Source of the DNA: Deltaproteobacteria bacterium
GTDB lineage: Bacteria; Desulfobacterota; Deferrisomatia; Deferrisomatales; JACRMM01
Assembly (NCBI GenBank): GCA_016214985.1
Contig: JACRMM010000025.1
Location: forward strand, 113,501-177,500
Reading direction: 5' to 3'
Length of the DNA: 64,000 nt
In this document: piece by piece, positions 44,231 to 52,958 of the stretch
Numbering within the stretch: position 1 is the first letter of the stretch
Layout: the number at the start of each line of letters is the position of its first letter
The notes under the pieces: model-generated
What the model saw: the letters and a program-made list of their open reading frames with translations, nothing else
What the model was told of the DNA's origin: nothing
The model's database searches: none
Made by a program: the position numbers and the translations under genes

Positions 44231-44602
44231 TGTTCGTCCTTTCGTGGCAGAGGCCGGACGTCCGCGGGGGCGGGTCCGCGGCGCGGTCCGGCAGTGAGGG
44301 CGGACCCTACCCGCCCCGCGAGGCCGGTGTCAAGACGGTGCGTCGGCCGTCTTGCCGTGACTCGACGCGCCGGTTAGATTGCACGAACGATCACGGGAAA
44401 CCGGCGAATGGGGAAAGGGACGCGAAGTCAGAGAGATCTCGACGCTCGAGCCCAAGGAACGCAGCGGGCGGGTCGTCGTGATCACGGGGGACGGTAAGGG
44501 AACCACGAAGCCGTCCTCTAATTCAGAGGGTGCGTGCCCACCCACAGGGGATCGAGCCCCAGCCGGGGATCGACTTGTGACGCAAGACCGAGGGAGGTTG
44601 TC
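44231..44602. other. Divergent intergenic region between secB and the CBS gene
   Basis: These 372 bases must hold both promoters, but I find no well-spaced -35/-10 pair on either strand. The only clear signal is the ribosome site GAGGGAGG just before ATG 44603. No gene is seen. Confidence 0.4.
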
Positions 44603-45247
44603 ATGCTCGTAAGAAAATGGATGACGTCGACGCCAAAGACGATCGGGAAGGGGCAATCTGTAACGGACGCGATCCGGATGCTGAAGGAGTCGGGCATCCG
44701 TCACCTCCCAGTGATGGACGGGGATCGGCTCGTGGGGATCGTGACGGACCGCGACCTCAAGGACTTCAGTCCGAGCAAGGCCACCACGCTCGACATGTTC
44801 GAGCTCCACTACCTCCTCTCCAAAGCCACCGTGGCTGACGCCATGCGGCGAAACCCGGTGACTGTCCAGCCGGACGACACGATCGAGAAGGCGGCGCTGC
44901 TGATGCACGACCACAAGATTGGGTGCCTGCCAGTGCTGGGGGAGAAGGGGCGCCTGGTGGGCCTCCTCACCCAGGAGGATGTCTTCGAGGCCCTCGTGAA
45001 GGTGACCGGAGCCGGCACCGATACGGTCCGCCTCCAGATGACCATCTCGGACCAGCCGGGCTCCATCAAGGTCGTCACCGACAAGGCCCGGGCCCACGGA
45101 GCGAACCTCCGCTCCATCCTCACCACCTATGTCAACGTTCCGCTGGGGCGGCGGGAGCTGATCCTGCGGGTGGCCGGTGACACCTCGGACCTGGAGGAGG
45201 AGCTGCGGAGAGACTACCCGGACCTGATCGTGCACCGAGGCTCGTGA
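44603..45247 (+). CDS. CBS-pair and ACT domain protein
   Basis: The product has 214 residues. Two CBS motifs occupy about 7-57 and 75-130 (SGIRHLPVMDGDRLVGIVTDRD; HKIGCLPVLGEKGRLVGLLT). An ACT-like domain covers about 140-210 (LQMTISDQPGSIKVVTDKAR). The layout equals AcuB-type regulators, which sense adenine nucleotides or amino acids. The target is unknown. GAGGGAGG precedes the ATG. Confidence 0.88.
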   Translation: MLVRKWMTSTPKTIGKGQSVTDAIRMLKESGIRHLPVMDGDRLVGIVTDRDLKDFSPSKATTLDMFELHYLLSKATVADAMRRNPVTVQPDDTIEKAALLMHDHKIGCLPVLGEKGRLVGLLTQEDVFEALVKVTGAGTDTVRLQMTISDQPGSIKVVTDKARAHGANLRSILTTYVNVPLGRRELILRVAGDTSDLEEELRRDYPDLIVHRGS

Positions 45248-45283
45248 GGTGGAGGGCGGCTGCCGTAGGGATTCGGTCTTGGC

Positions 45284-46999
45284 TCAGAGTCTTCGCGACC
45301 GCAGGATCGAGGCGATGAGCCACAGGCCCAGGCCTGTGGCGATGGTGTAGCCCGCGAGGCCCAGGACCTGGGTGACCGATAGAGTCTGCAGCCCGAAGAA
45401 GTGAACCGGGAAGATGAGCACCGGCTGGGTCGAGGTCAGGACGAGCGACGCCGCGATGACCGAGGCGGAGACGATCAGCCCCACGGTGAGGCGGTTGACG
45501 CCGCGGTCGAGCTGGGCGTCAAAGCGCTCGAACCCGGTGTGGGAGAGCTCGAGGCGCTGCTTGCCGGCGGCGAGCTGTCGCGTGATGTCGTGGACGGCCT
45601 TGGGCATGGCCTTCAGGTAGCCGGCCATGGCGCGCAGGTCCCGGTCCAGGTGGCCGAAGAGCCTTCGGTTGTCGTAGTTTCGCTCCACGAGCCGGCGCGC
45701 GTAGGGCCTCGTGACCTCCAGGAGGCTCGCGTCGCTGCCCAGGATCTTGCCCAGGGCCTCGGTCTGGATGAAGGTCTTCAGGAGGAGCAGGAGGTTTCGA
45801 GGCAGGCGGATCCGGTGCGCGAAGAGGAGCCCCATCACCTGCTCGTAGACGTCCACGACCGAGATGTGCCGGAGCGAGCGGCCATAGAAGGCCTCGGCCA
45901 CGTCTTTCAAGTCCAGGCGGAAGGCTGCGAGGTCCACGGTGCGCTCGCTCACGATCCCCGCCTGCTGGAGCGCGTCCATCACCTGGTCGTAGTCGTGGTC
46001 CGCGAACCCGAGGAAGAGGTTCGCGATCTGGCGCATGGTGTCGCCGTCGAGATAGCCCGTGATGCCGAAATCGACGAGGCTCACGCGACCGTCCGCCATG
46101 ACGATCGTGTTGCCGGGGTGGGGATCGGCGTGGAAGAAGCCGAACTCCATGAGCTGGCGCGAGAACGAGCGAAGGCCGATGAGCGCGACCTCCTTGGGGT
46201 CGATGCCTGCTGCGCGGATGCGCTCGACCTCGTCCATCTTGATCCCGTCCATGTGCTCCATGGTCAGCACCGACTTTGTCGTGTGCTCCCAGTAGACCCG
46301 GGGGATCCGGATCTCGTCGTCCTCGGCGAACTGGCCGGCGAACTTCTCGATGTTGCCCGCCTCGATGAGCATGTCGAGCTCACGAAAGATCGTGCGCTCG
46401 AACTCCTGCACGACCTGCGTGAGGCCCAGCAGGCGGGCGGCCTCGAAGGCGCGCTCGAGCCGGCCGGCCACGTACTCCATGAGGCGGACGTCCTGGCCGA
46501 TCCGGCGGGCGATGCCAGGGCGGACGACCTTCACGGCGACCGCTTCGCCTGTAGGAAGGCGCGCCGCGTGCACCTGGGCGACGGACGCGGCAGCCACGGG
46601 CACGGCGTCGAACTCGGCGAAGGCCTCGGTCAGGGGGCGGCCGAGCTCACGCTCCACCACGTCGCGCACGCGGGCGAAGGGCACGGGGGGCACCGAGTCC
46701 TGGAGCTTCCGCAGTTCGTCGATGTACGAGGGCGGAAAGACGTCGGCGCGGGTGCTCATGAGCTGCCCGAGCTTGACGAAGCTCGGCCCGAGCTCCTCGA
46801 GCGCCAGGCGCACGCGGCGCGGCGAGGGCAGGGCGGCGCGAAGGAATGCCGGCACGGCCCTCGAATCGGGAGCGGCACCCTCGGACGGCCGGAAGAGCCG
46901 CTCCCCGGCCTCCCCGAGGCCGTGCTTTGCCAGCACCCGGCCGATGCCCGCGAGCCGCTTGAGGTCCCCCACGCTCGGCAGTCCCTTCCAAAGCCTCAT
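45284..46999 (-). CDS. ubiB: UbiB/ABC1-family atypical kinase
   Basis: The product has 571 residues from ATG 46999. The KxGQ motif (FVKLGQLMSTRADVFP), the Ala-rich loop AAASVAQVH, HADPHPGN and VDFGITGYL are all present. Two C-terminal membrane helices (LIVSASVIAASLVLTSTQ; VLGLAGYTIATGLGLWLIAS) anchor it. The family supports ubiquinone or related lipid biosynthesis by ATPase activity. The frame stays open upstream to 47524, but that part lacks family resemblance. Confidence 0.9.
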   Translation of the reverse strand: MRLWKGLPSVGDLKRLAGIGRVLAKHGLGEAGERLFRPSEGAAPDSRAVPAFLRAALPSPRRVRLALEELGPSFVKLGQLMSTRADVFPPSYIDELRKLQDSVPPVPFARVRDVVERELGRPLTEAFAEFDAVPVAAASVAQVHAARLPTGEAVAVKVVRPGIARRIGQDVRLMEYVAGRLERAFEAARLLGLTQVVQEFERTIFRELDMLIEAGNIEKFAGQFAEDDEIRIPRVYWEHTTKSVLTMEHMDGIKMDEVERIRAAGIDPKEVALIGLRSFSRQLMEFGFFHADPHPGNTIVMADGRVSLVDFGITGYLDGDTMRQIANLFLGFADHDYDQVMDALQQAGIVSERTVDLAAFRLDLKDVAEAFYGRSLRHISVVDVYEQVMGLLFAHRIRLPRNLLLLLKTFIQTEALGKILGSDASLLEVTRPYARRLVERNYDNRRLFGHLDRDLRAMAGYLKAMPKAVHDITRQLAAGKQRLELSHTGFERFDAQLDRGVNRLTVGLIVSASVIAASLVLTSTQPVLIFPVHFFGLQTLSVTQVLGLAGYTIATGLGLWLIASILRSRRL

Positions 47000-47545
47000 G
47001 TGCTGCACCTCATCTGTGTCGGGTCCCGAGCCTCGCGCTCTTGTAACAGGGCCGGGAGGAGGCGTCAAACGGGCGCTTGTCCCGAGGCAGTCGAGGCGAC
47101 CCTGGGGCAGTCGGTCACGGGATCCACCGACGCCGACCAGCGGGACGCACATCCAGCAGCTCCAGAGGATCTCGGAGGGACTGAGGGGACGCAGGAAGGC
47201 TTGCTGGTCGTCATCGGTGATCTCGTCGTTCCGTATAGCCTTTCGCCGCGCCAGACCCGCCTCCACAGTGCCGGCCTCGTCTCTCCGGTGATCGCCCGCA
47301 GGGTCGAGCGCAACGCGATCTTCGTGGTAGAGAGAGGCTACGGGGACTACGTGCGACGCCTCGAAGCCAGGATCGTGGGGCACGCCAAAGGTAGATTCGT
47401 ACACAGGAGCGCGGGGTTCGGCGGTGAAGGGCGGTCGCGGCTCCTGCCGGCGCTCGCCGGCCGTGGCAGCGGAACGTTGTGTCGAGCGGGAGCGAAGGAT
47501 GAGGCGTGACGAGTCACTCGTCACGCCTCGCGAATCGCTAGCGAG
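47000..47545. other. Gene-free region upstream of ubiB
   Basis: About 545 bases with open frames but none that resemble a known family or have a good ribosome site. A perfect palindrome lies at 47501-47529. A promoter for ubiB is expected here but not obvious. Confidence 0.4.
47501..47529. repeat. Perfect inverted repeat downstream of brnA
   Basis: GAGGCGTGACGAGT (47501-47514) is complementary to ACTCGTCACGCCTC (47516-47529) around one base. It lies 17 bases past the brnA stop. It may act as a transcript-ending hairpin, but no T-run follows on either strand. Confidence 0.6.
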
Positions 47546-47773
47546 TCACTGCCCGGACTGCGCGAGGCGCTCCGCGATCCACACCTTGATCAGAGACTGG
47601 CGGGGTACGCCGAGGCGCCGGGCCTCCTTGTCGAGGCCGTGGATCATCCAGACGGGAAAGTCCACGTTGACGCGCTTCTGTTGCTGATCCGGGCGAACTG
47701 CCTTCCCGAGGTCGAGATGTGCGGTCACATCCTCGCCGGCGTCGAACAGACGGTCGAAGTCCTCAGCCTTCAT
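47546..47773 (-). CDS. brnA: BrnA-type antitoxin
   Basis: The product has 75 residues. The C-terminal ribbon-helix-helix region reads KRVNVDFPVWMIHGLDKEA then LGVPRQSLIKVWIAERL. It binds the BrnT toxin and probably its operator. The ATG overlaps the end of brnT by 11 bases, giving toxin-first order as in other brnTA loci. Confidence 0.85.
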   Translation of the reverse strand: MKAEDFDRLFDAGEDVTAHLDLGKAVRPDQQQKRVNVDFPVWMIHGLDKEARRLGVPRQSLIKVWIAERLAQSGQ

Positions 47774-48023
47774 AGATGGCGACCTCCTCCGGCCGCGAGC
47801 GGCGGACCGAGATGATTCGAACCCGTTCGGATCGAACGGTGATGACGGCGGACCAGTGCTTGCCAGCGATCGTGCCGATGACCATCGCCCTTGGTTCGTC
47901 GGACGTCCTGGCCGGGATCTCGACTCGGTCAGGGTCGTCCCAAAGGGCCTGGGCCCGGGTGAAGTCGATCCCGTGTTTCTGTTCGTTGACGGCACTATTG
48001 CTGGGATCGAATTCAAAGTCCAT
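47763..48023 (-). CDS. brnT: BrnT-type ribonuclease toxin
   Basis: The product has 86 residues. FEFDPSNSAVNEQKHGIDF at the start and RIISVRRSRPEE near the end are the BrnT consensus, a RelE-like RNase fold. It would arrest translation when freed from BrnA. The ATG is only about 10 bases after the -10 box, so the message is nearly leaderless. Confidence 0.9.
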   Translation of the reverse strand: MDFEFDPSNSAVNEQKHGIDFTRAQALWDDPDRVEIPARTSDEPRAMVIGTIAGKHWSAVITVRSERVRIISVRRSRPEEVAIYEG

Positions 48024-48040
48024 GGTATAAAAATTATACC
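48024..48040. promoter_or_regulatory. Palindromic operator overlapping the brnTA -10 box
   Basis: GGTATAA-AAA-TTATACC is a perfect inverted repeat ending one base before the brnT ATG. It overlaps the -10 element. It is a likely site for BrnA autorepression (inference from other brnTA loci). Confidence 0.65.
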
Positions 48041-48060
48041 TGCTCAGGGTCTGGCGTCAA
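48033..48060 (-). promoter_or_regulatory. Promoter of brnTA
   Basis: On the minus strand: TTGACG (48060-48055), a 16-base spacer and the consensus TATAAT (48038-48033). The predicted start is near 48026, two to four bases before the ATG. Confidence 0.7.
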
Positions 48061-48373
48061 CGGGTGCCAGGGGTGGGGTGAGGAAAAGACCTGTCCTTGC
48101 CTTGACGACAGTCGTCCTGGCCCCCTAATGCTACGACGAGGGATGCGGAATCGCTGGGGAAGGCCGGGCGGGGGCGTTCTCTCCGGCGGGCAGGATCCCT
48201 GAGTCCTGGAGTCCGAGGTTAGCTTTTCTGAGAGGATTCAGCCTTCGGGTTCTCTTGACGGCGTCGTGCCGAAACCGCCTGCCCGCTCTCCGAAAACGCC
48301 CCCGCCCGGCCCGGGGGCAAGTCTCGTTGCCGTACTAAGCTGCAGGCCTTCGTCGAGATGGGAGGAGGATTCC
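48061..48373. other. Gene-free region before the FAD oxidoreductase
   Basis: About 310 bases, GC-rich, with no supported gene. TTGACG at 48274-48279 is promoter-like, but no good -10 follows. It ends with the GGAGGAGG ribosome site of the 8-codon ORF at 48374. Confidence 0.4.
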
Positions 48374-48400
48374 ATGGTTGACGCTTCGGCAGGCCCGTGA
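48374..48400 (+). CDS. Eight-codon upstream ORF
   Basis: ATG 48374 follows an excellent ribosome site (GGAGGAGGATTCC) and encodes MVDASAGP before TGA 48398-48400. That stop overlaps the GTG of the FAD oxidoreductase (GTGA). Translation of the short ORF may deliver ribosomes to a start that has no good site of its own. Confidence 0.5.
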   Translation: MVDASAGP

Positions 48401-50034
48401 CCCGAGTTTCCGCGGCGTCGGCGAGCGCCGACCTGACGGCCGAGGTCCTCGTCGTCGGGGGCGGGCTGGCCGGTCTCTCGGCCGCCATCGAGGCGCGCCG
48501 CGCCGGCCGCGACGTCCTGCTGCTCTGCAAGGGCAAGGCAGGCCGCAGCGGCAACAGCCTCGTGGCCGCCGGCAACCTCTCCGGCGTCCACCCGGGAATC
48601 GGTGACGACGAGGAGGCCTTCGTCCGAGACACCCTGGCCGGCGGGCGAGGGATCGGTTCGCCAGCGCTCGTGCGGGCGCTGGCAAAGGGGTCCCGGGAAG
48701 TGGTCCCGTTTCTGGAGGCCTGCGGCGTCGTCTTTGCGCGGCCCGGCGGCGACCTCGCCTGCGGCCGCATCCCTGGTCATTCCCGACGTCGCACGGTTTC
48801 GGCCGGACAAGCCCAACGGCCCGTGGCCTCGGCGGGCCTTGCACTGACGCTTCCCCTTCTGCGCGAGGCGAAGCGGCTCGGGACGAGGATCCTGGAAGGT
48901 GCCGCCGCCGTGGAGGTCGAGCGTCGGGACGGGCGGGCCTCGGGCGTCGTCGCGCTGACGCCGGAGGGCCTTCTGCGGGTGGGGGCCGGTTCCATCGTGC
49001 TTGCCTGCGGCGGCGGGACCCGGGTGTACGCCCGGACGAACAACGCGCCCGACGCCACGGGCGACGGGCTCCTCCTTGCCTGGGAGGTGGGAGCCGAGCT
49101 CCGCGACCTGGAGTTCGTCCAGTTCTATCCGACGATGGGGCTTTCACCCCTGCGCGCGGTCTTCTCCACGACCCTCTTCGGCGAAGGGGCGGTGCTCCGG
49201 ACCCGGCAGGGTGAGCGCTTCCTCCTCGGGACCGTGCCGGGAGGCGAAGTCGCCGCGACCCGCGACGAGATGAGTCGGGCGATTCTGGCGGAGGTTTCGC
49301 GGGGGGGCGGCGTCGGTGGGGGTGTTCTGTTGGATCTGTCCGGGGTGTCGCCGGAGGCCGGAGCCGAGTGGGGCGGAGGCCTGTGGCGCGCCCTGGCCCG
49401 GCGGGGTTGGGATGTCCGGAAGGACCCGGTCATCGTCGGTCCCTGCGCCCACTTCCTCATGGGAGGGGTGACCCTCGATGATCGCGGCGCGACGACAGTG
49501 CCCGGGCTGTTTGCCGCGGGTGAGCTGACCGGCGGGGTCCACGGCGCCAACCGGTTGGGGGGAAACGCCCTGACCGAGGCCGTCGTCTTCGGCCGGATCG
49601 CCGGCCGAGCCGCCGCGGCGGACGTCGGCCGGGTCGCGTCCTCATCGTGCTGCGCCGCGCGAGCGTTGCCGACCGGAGAGGGGGACGTGGTGCTCCGCGA
49701 GGTCCGTCGGGAGGTGCGGGCCCTCACCTGGGAGCACGCCGGCCTTGTGCGGTCCGCCGAGGGCCTCCGGGAGGGGCTGGAGCGGTGGCGAGCGGTGAAC
49801 GACCGCTGGTCCGCGCTCGATCGCGGAGGCGTGACGCGGGCGGCGTTCGAAGTTCGCTGCCTGCTCACCGTCTCCCGGCTCATCCTCGGGTCGGCGCTCG
49901 CACGCACCGAGAGTCGGGGAGCGCACTGGCGCTCCGACGCCCCCGCTGCGGATGACGCCCAGTGGCGGGGAAGTCTTCGAGTGCTGCCGCGAGACGGTGG
50001 TGAGCCAGAGCTCCGGTACGTTCCGGCCGACTGA
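48397..50034 (+). CDS. FAD-dependent oxidoreductase (fumarate reductase/aspartate oxidase-like)
   Basis: The product has 545 residues from a GTG. The dinucleotide fold is VLVVGGGLAGLSAAIEARRAG. The capping-domain and flavin motifs are KAGRSGNSLVAAGNLSG, the FVQFYPTM block, CAHFLMGGVTLDD and AAGELTGGVHGANRLGGNAL. These are shared by succinate dehydrogenase/fumarate reductase flavoproteins and NadB. No Fe-S or membrane subunit lies nearby, so a soluble oxidoreductase is more likely. It is convergent with iorB copy 2. Confidence 0.8.
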   Translation: MTRVSAASASADLTAEVLVVGGGLAGLSAAIEARRAGRDVLLLCKGKAGRSGNSLVAAGNLSGVHPGIGDDEEAFVRDTLAGGRGIGSPALVRALAKGSREVVPFLEACGVVFARPGGDLACGRIPGHSRRRTVSAGQAQRPVASAGLALTLPLLREAKRLGTRILEGAAAVEVERRDGRASGVVALTPEGLLRVGAGSIVLACGGGTRVYARTNNAPDATGDGLLLAWEVGAELRDLEFVQFYPTMGLSPLRAVFSTTLFGEGAVLRTRQGERFLLGTVPGGEVAATRDEMSRAILAEVSRGGGVGGGVLLDLSGVSPEAGAEWGGGLWRALARRGWDVRKDPVIVGPCAHFLMGGVTLDDRGATTVPGLFAAGELTGGVHGANRLGGNALTEAVVFGRIAGRAAAADVGRVASSSCCAARALPTGEGDVVLREVRREVRALTWEHAGLVRSAEGLREGLERWRAVNDRWSALDRGGVTRAAFEVRCLLTVSRLILGSALARTESRGAHWRSDAPAADDAQWRGSLRVLPRDGGEPELRYVPAD

Positions 50035-50083
50035 CTCGGATCCGGGCGACCTGGAGCCGGACGGGCGAACCTGCCACGACCGG

Positions 50084-50587
50084 CTACGAGGCTCCGAACC
50101 CGCGGTCGAAAGCGGCGAGGTTCACCGGCCGGTGCTCCGCGGGACTGACGGCCTTCACCGCGGCCCGCAGTGCCTCCGGCGAGAGGCCGAGCACGCCGAT
50201 CCCGGCGGCGTAGCCCAGGAGCACCATGTTGAGGATCTTCGGGGAGCCGGCCTCACGGGCGAGAGGCAGGGCATCCACCTCCCCGGCGGCGGTGGGAGAC
50301 GGTGTGTTGATGATGGACGCGCCGCCCGGGGCGAGGTAGTGGCGGTTTCGGACGGCCTCCGCCTCGTCGAGACCCAGGAGCACGTCGGCCCGGCCCGGCA
50401 GTACGAGGGGGCTCGCGAAGTCGCCGAGCTTCACCTGGCAGACGACCGAGCCGCCCCTCATGGCCATTCCGTGGGTCTCGGCCGTGAGCACGGGCACCCC
50501 TTCGCGGCGACCAGCCTCTCCGAGCACCCGGGCGAGCAGCACGATCCCCTGTCCGCCGGTCCCCACCACTACGATCTGACGCCTCAT
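50084..50587 (-). CDS. iorB: Indolepyruvate:ferredoxin oxidoreductase beta subunit, copy 2
   Basis: The product has 167 residues. IVVVGTGGQGIVLLARVLGEA, then THGMAMRGGSVVCQVKLGD, identify the gamma-type domain. It is shorter than copy 1 (207) by a C-terminal segment. The ATG overlaps the iorA stop (ATGA). Confidence 0.9.
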   Translation of the reverse strand: MRRQIVVVGTGGQGIVLLARVLGEAGRREGVPVLTAETHGMAMRGGSVVCQVKLGDFASPLVLPGRADVLLGLDEAEAVRNRHYLAPGGASIINTPSPTAAGEVDALPLAREAGSPKILNMVLLGYAAGIGVLGLSPEALRAAVKAVSPAEHRPVNLAAFDRGFGAS

Positions 50588-52428
50588 CGCCGTCCACCCT
50601 TCTCCACGATCGCGTCCTTGGGGCATACGCCAATGCACTGGCCGCAGCGGGCGCAGAGCACCTCGTCGATCGCCAGGCGCTCGGCGCCCTCCGGAAGGAC
50701 GAACGCGGGGCACTCGAAGAGCTTCACGCAGGCGCCGCAGCCGTCGCAGGCGTCAGTGACCGCGATGTCAAGGGGCTCGGCGGGGCCGCCGTCGGGGAGC
50801 TGGATGCAGGGCCTCCGGAGCACGAGCACGGCAGCCGTGCCGGCGGGGCTTCGGCAGAAGGCGTGGGCCTCCCGCACGAGGTCGAGCACACGGTCGCGGT
50901 CGTAAGGGTCGGCCTCTTCCACCCAGCCGGCGCCCAGGCCGCGCGCGATCGTCGCGATGTCGGCCTGGGGTCCCTGGCCGGAGTCGGCTCGCACACCGGT
51001 GCCGGGGGTCGGCTGCCGGCCGGTCATGCCGGTGGTGGCGTTGTCGAGCACCACGCAGAGGATCCGGGCGCCCTGGTGCAGGGCGTTCAGGAGGGAGGGC
51101 ATCCCGGCGTGGAAGAACGTCGAGTCCCCAATGGAGGCGGCCAGCGGCGGGATCTCGGCGTCCGAGAGCCCGTCGGTCCGGTAGGCGTGATAGAGCCCGG
51201 CGGCCAGCGCGATTCCGCCACCCATGCAGATGAAGGCGTCGACCGCGCCCAGGTTCATGCCGAGCGTGTAGCACCCGATGTCTCCGGTGAGGATCCCCTT
51301 GGGCAACGCTCGTTTCAGGGCATAGAAGGCCGAGCGATGACCGCAGCCGGCGCAGAGGCTGGGGCGCCGGTCGGCGCCCTTCGGCGGGGAGGGGACCGCG
51401 ACCGGCGCGCCGGCGAAGGTACCGACCGCCTGCGCCACGGCCTCGGGTGAAAGTTCGCCGGTCCTGGGCACGCTGCCGTCGAGGCGCCCTCGGACTCGGT
51501 CGCGGCACGGCACCTGGAGCTCGATCACCGGATCGGTCTCCTCCAGGACGAGTACCTGCTCGTGAAGGTCGGCCAGGGTCGCGAGCTTTCCGCTGTCCAG
51601 GGGGTACGACAGGTCGACCTTGTAGAGGGCGAGCCCTGCGGCGAGCGCCGGCTCGTCGGTCAGGAGATCGGTCAGATGTGCCCAGGGGATGCCCGAGGCC
51701 AGCACGGCCCGCGGGGCGGTGGCGTTCCCGCCGGTGAGGCGGGGACACCCGTCGTCCAGCGTGCGCAGGTCGTCGAGCTTCGCCTCCAGCTCGCCGTGGA
51801 GGAGGTAGCGAAACCGGGGTGTGGCTGTCCAGCGGGCAGGGTCCCGCTCGAACCGTGCCCGCGGCAGGGCGGCCGGGGAGGGAAGGTCACCGAGGGCGAG
51901 ATTCTGTCGGGCGTGACAGACCCGCGTGGTCGGCCGAAGCATCACGGGCATCCGCAGCCGCTCCGAGACTGCGAAGGCCCGAAGCACCATCTCCCGGGCC
52001 TCGCGGGGTGACGCCGGGTCGAAGGCGGGCACCTTGGCGAGCATCGCGAAGAGCCGGCTGTCCTGCTCGGTCTGGGAGGAGTGGGGCCCCGGGTCGTCGG
52101 CCACGATCACGACCATCCCGCCGACGAGGCCCATGTAGGCGGCGCTCAGGAAGGGGTCGGCGGCGACGTTCAGCCCCACCTGCTTCATGGCCACGGCCGA
52201 GCGCTTTCCGGCCATGGCAGCGGCGTACGCGGTCTCGAAGGCCACCTTCTCGTTGACCGACCACTCGACGTGGACGTGGACGAGCCCCTTTTCGACCTTC
52301 CAGCGGGCTGCTGCCTCCAAGATCTCGGAGCTCGGGGTGCCGGGGTAGGCCGTGACCACCTGGGCCCCTGCCTCCAGGATTCCCCAGGCGATGGCCTCGT
52401 TTCCCATCAAGATCAAATCACCGGACAA
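50584..52428 (-). CDS. iorA: Indolepyruvate:ferredoxin oxidoreductase alpha subunit, copy 2
   Basis: The product has 614 residues from a TTG start supported by AGGAG seven bases upstream. An ATG eight codons in is the alternative. It has TAYPGTPSSE, CAGCGHRSAFYAL, GDIGCYTLG and SIGDSTFFHAG, and two ferredoxin motifs (CDGCGACVKLFECP; CARCGQCIGVCP). The first motif spacing differs slightly from copy 1. The two copies may prefer different arylpyruvates or other 2-oxoacids. Confidence 0.92.
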   Translation of the reverse strand: MSGDLILMGNEAIAWGILEAGAQVVTAYPGTPSSEILEAAARWKVEKGLVHVHVEWSVNEKVAFETAYAAAMAGKRSAVAMKQVGLNVAADPFLSAAYMGLVGGMVVIVADDPGPHSSQTEQDSRLFAMLAKVPAFDPASPREAREMVLRAFAVSERLRMPVMLRPTTRVCHARQNLALGDLPSPAALPRARFERDPARWTATPRFRYLLHGELEAKLDDLRTLDDGCPRLTGGNATAPRAVLASGIPWAHLTDLLTDEPALAAGLALYKVDLSYPLDSGKLATLADLHEQVLVLEETDPVIELQVPCRDRVRGRLDGSVPRTGELSPEAVAQAVGTFAGAPVAVPSPPKGADRRPSLCAGCGHRSAFYALKRALPKGILTGDIGCYTLGMNLGAVDAFICMGGGIALAAGLYHAYRTDGLSDAEIPPLAASIGDSTFFHAGMPSLLNALHQGARILCVVLDNATTGMTGRQPTPGTGVRADSGQGPQADIATIARGLGAGWVEEADPYDRDRVLDLVREAHAFCRSPAGTAAVLVLRRPCIQLPDGGPAEPLDIAVTDACDGCGACVKLFECPAFVLPEGAERLAIDEVLCARCGQCIGVCPKDAIVEKGGRR

Positions 52429-52553
52429 GGGCTTCTCCTCGTGATCGTGCAGGGACGTCCCAGGGCGTCTACCACGGGCCGACGAGCCGGTGCAAGGTCT
52501 CTTCGCCAGGGTCGAGGGACTTCCGAACCAGCGTCCGGTGGCGGGAACCGCTG

Positions 52554-52940
52554 CTACACCCGTTCGTCCACCAGGATTCCCAGATGCGCTCGCAGCCGGG
52601 CGAGCCAGGCGGGAAGGTCGGCCGGCTCGAGCACCTCGTCGACCTCGGCAGTCCCTTTACGGAGTGGCTCGCCGCTCTCGTGGATCACCTTCAGCAAGAA
52701 GCCGGCGGCGTCCTCTTCCAGGACGCAGGTGTACGGTGCCCCGGCCTGCCGAAACGCTGCGTTGATGTCACGGATGGCTGCTTCCAGCAGCTCACCCCAG
52801 GCGGTCTCCGGAGTCTCCGCAGCGTGCGGCTCCGCCTCCCCCTCGGATCGTGGGCGCCGCCGGAAGAACCGCAGTCGCGTCGCGCCCGGCTGGATCGGCC
52901 GCACCGCCCCCTCGGGATAGACGTACGGATAGTCGGGCAT
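52554..52940 (-). CDS. Small conserved-looking protein, FlaG-like at best
   Basis: The product has 128 residues. The C-terminal half (AAIRDINAAFRQAGAPYTCV, then GFLLKVIHESGE) has the helix-then-strand pattern of FlaG-type proteins, but the match is weak and no flagellar genes are near. It sits 18 bases after the orphan at 52959-53822 on the same strand. Confidence 0.55.
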   Translation of the reverse strand: MPDYPYVYPEGAVRPIQPGATRLRFFRRRPRSEGEAEPHAAETPETAWGELLEAAIRDINAAFRQAGAPYTCVLEEDAAGFLLKVIHESGEPLRKGTAEVDEVLEPADLPAWLARLRAHLGILVDERV

Positions 52941-52958
52941 CGCCTACCTCCTCCGGAT

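Noticed and set aside
45401..47509. 702-residue open frame antisense to ubiB
   Set aside because: Shadow of the UbiB gene, with no family features and no ribosome site.
47000..47524. N-terminal extension of the ubiB frame
   Set aside because: Open frame without family similarity. UbiB resemblance begins at ATG 46999.
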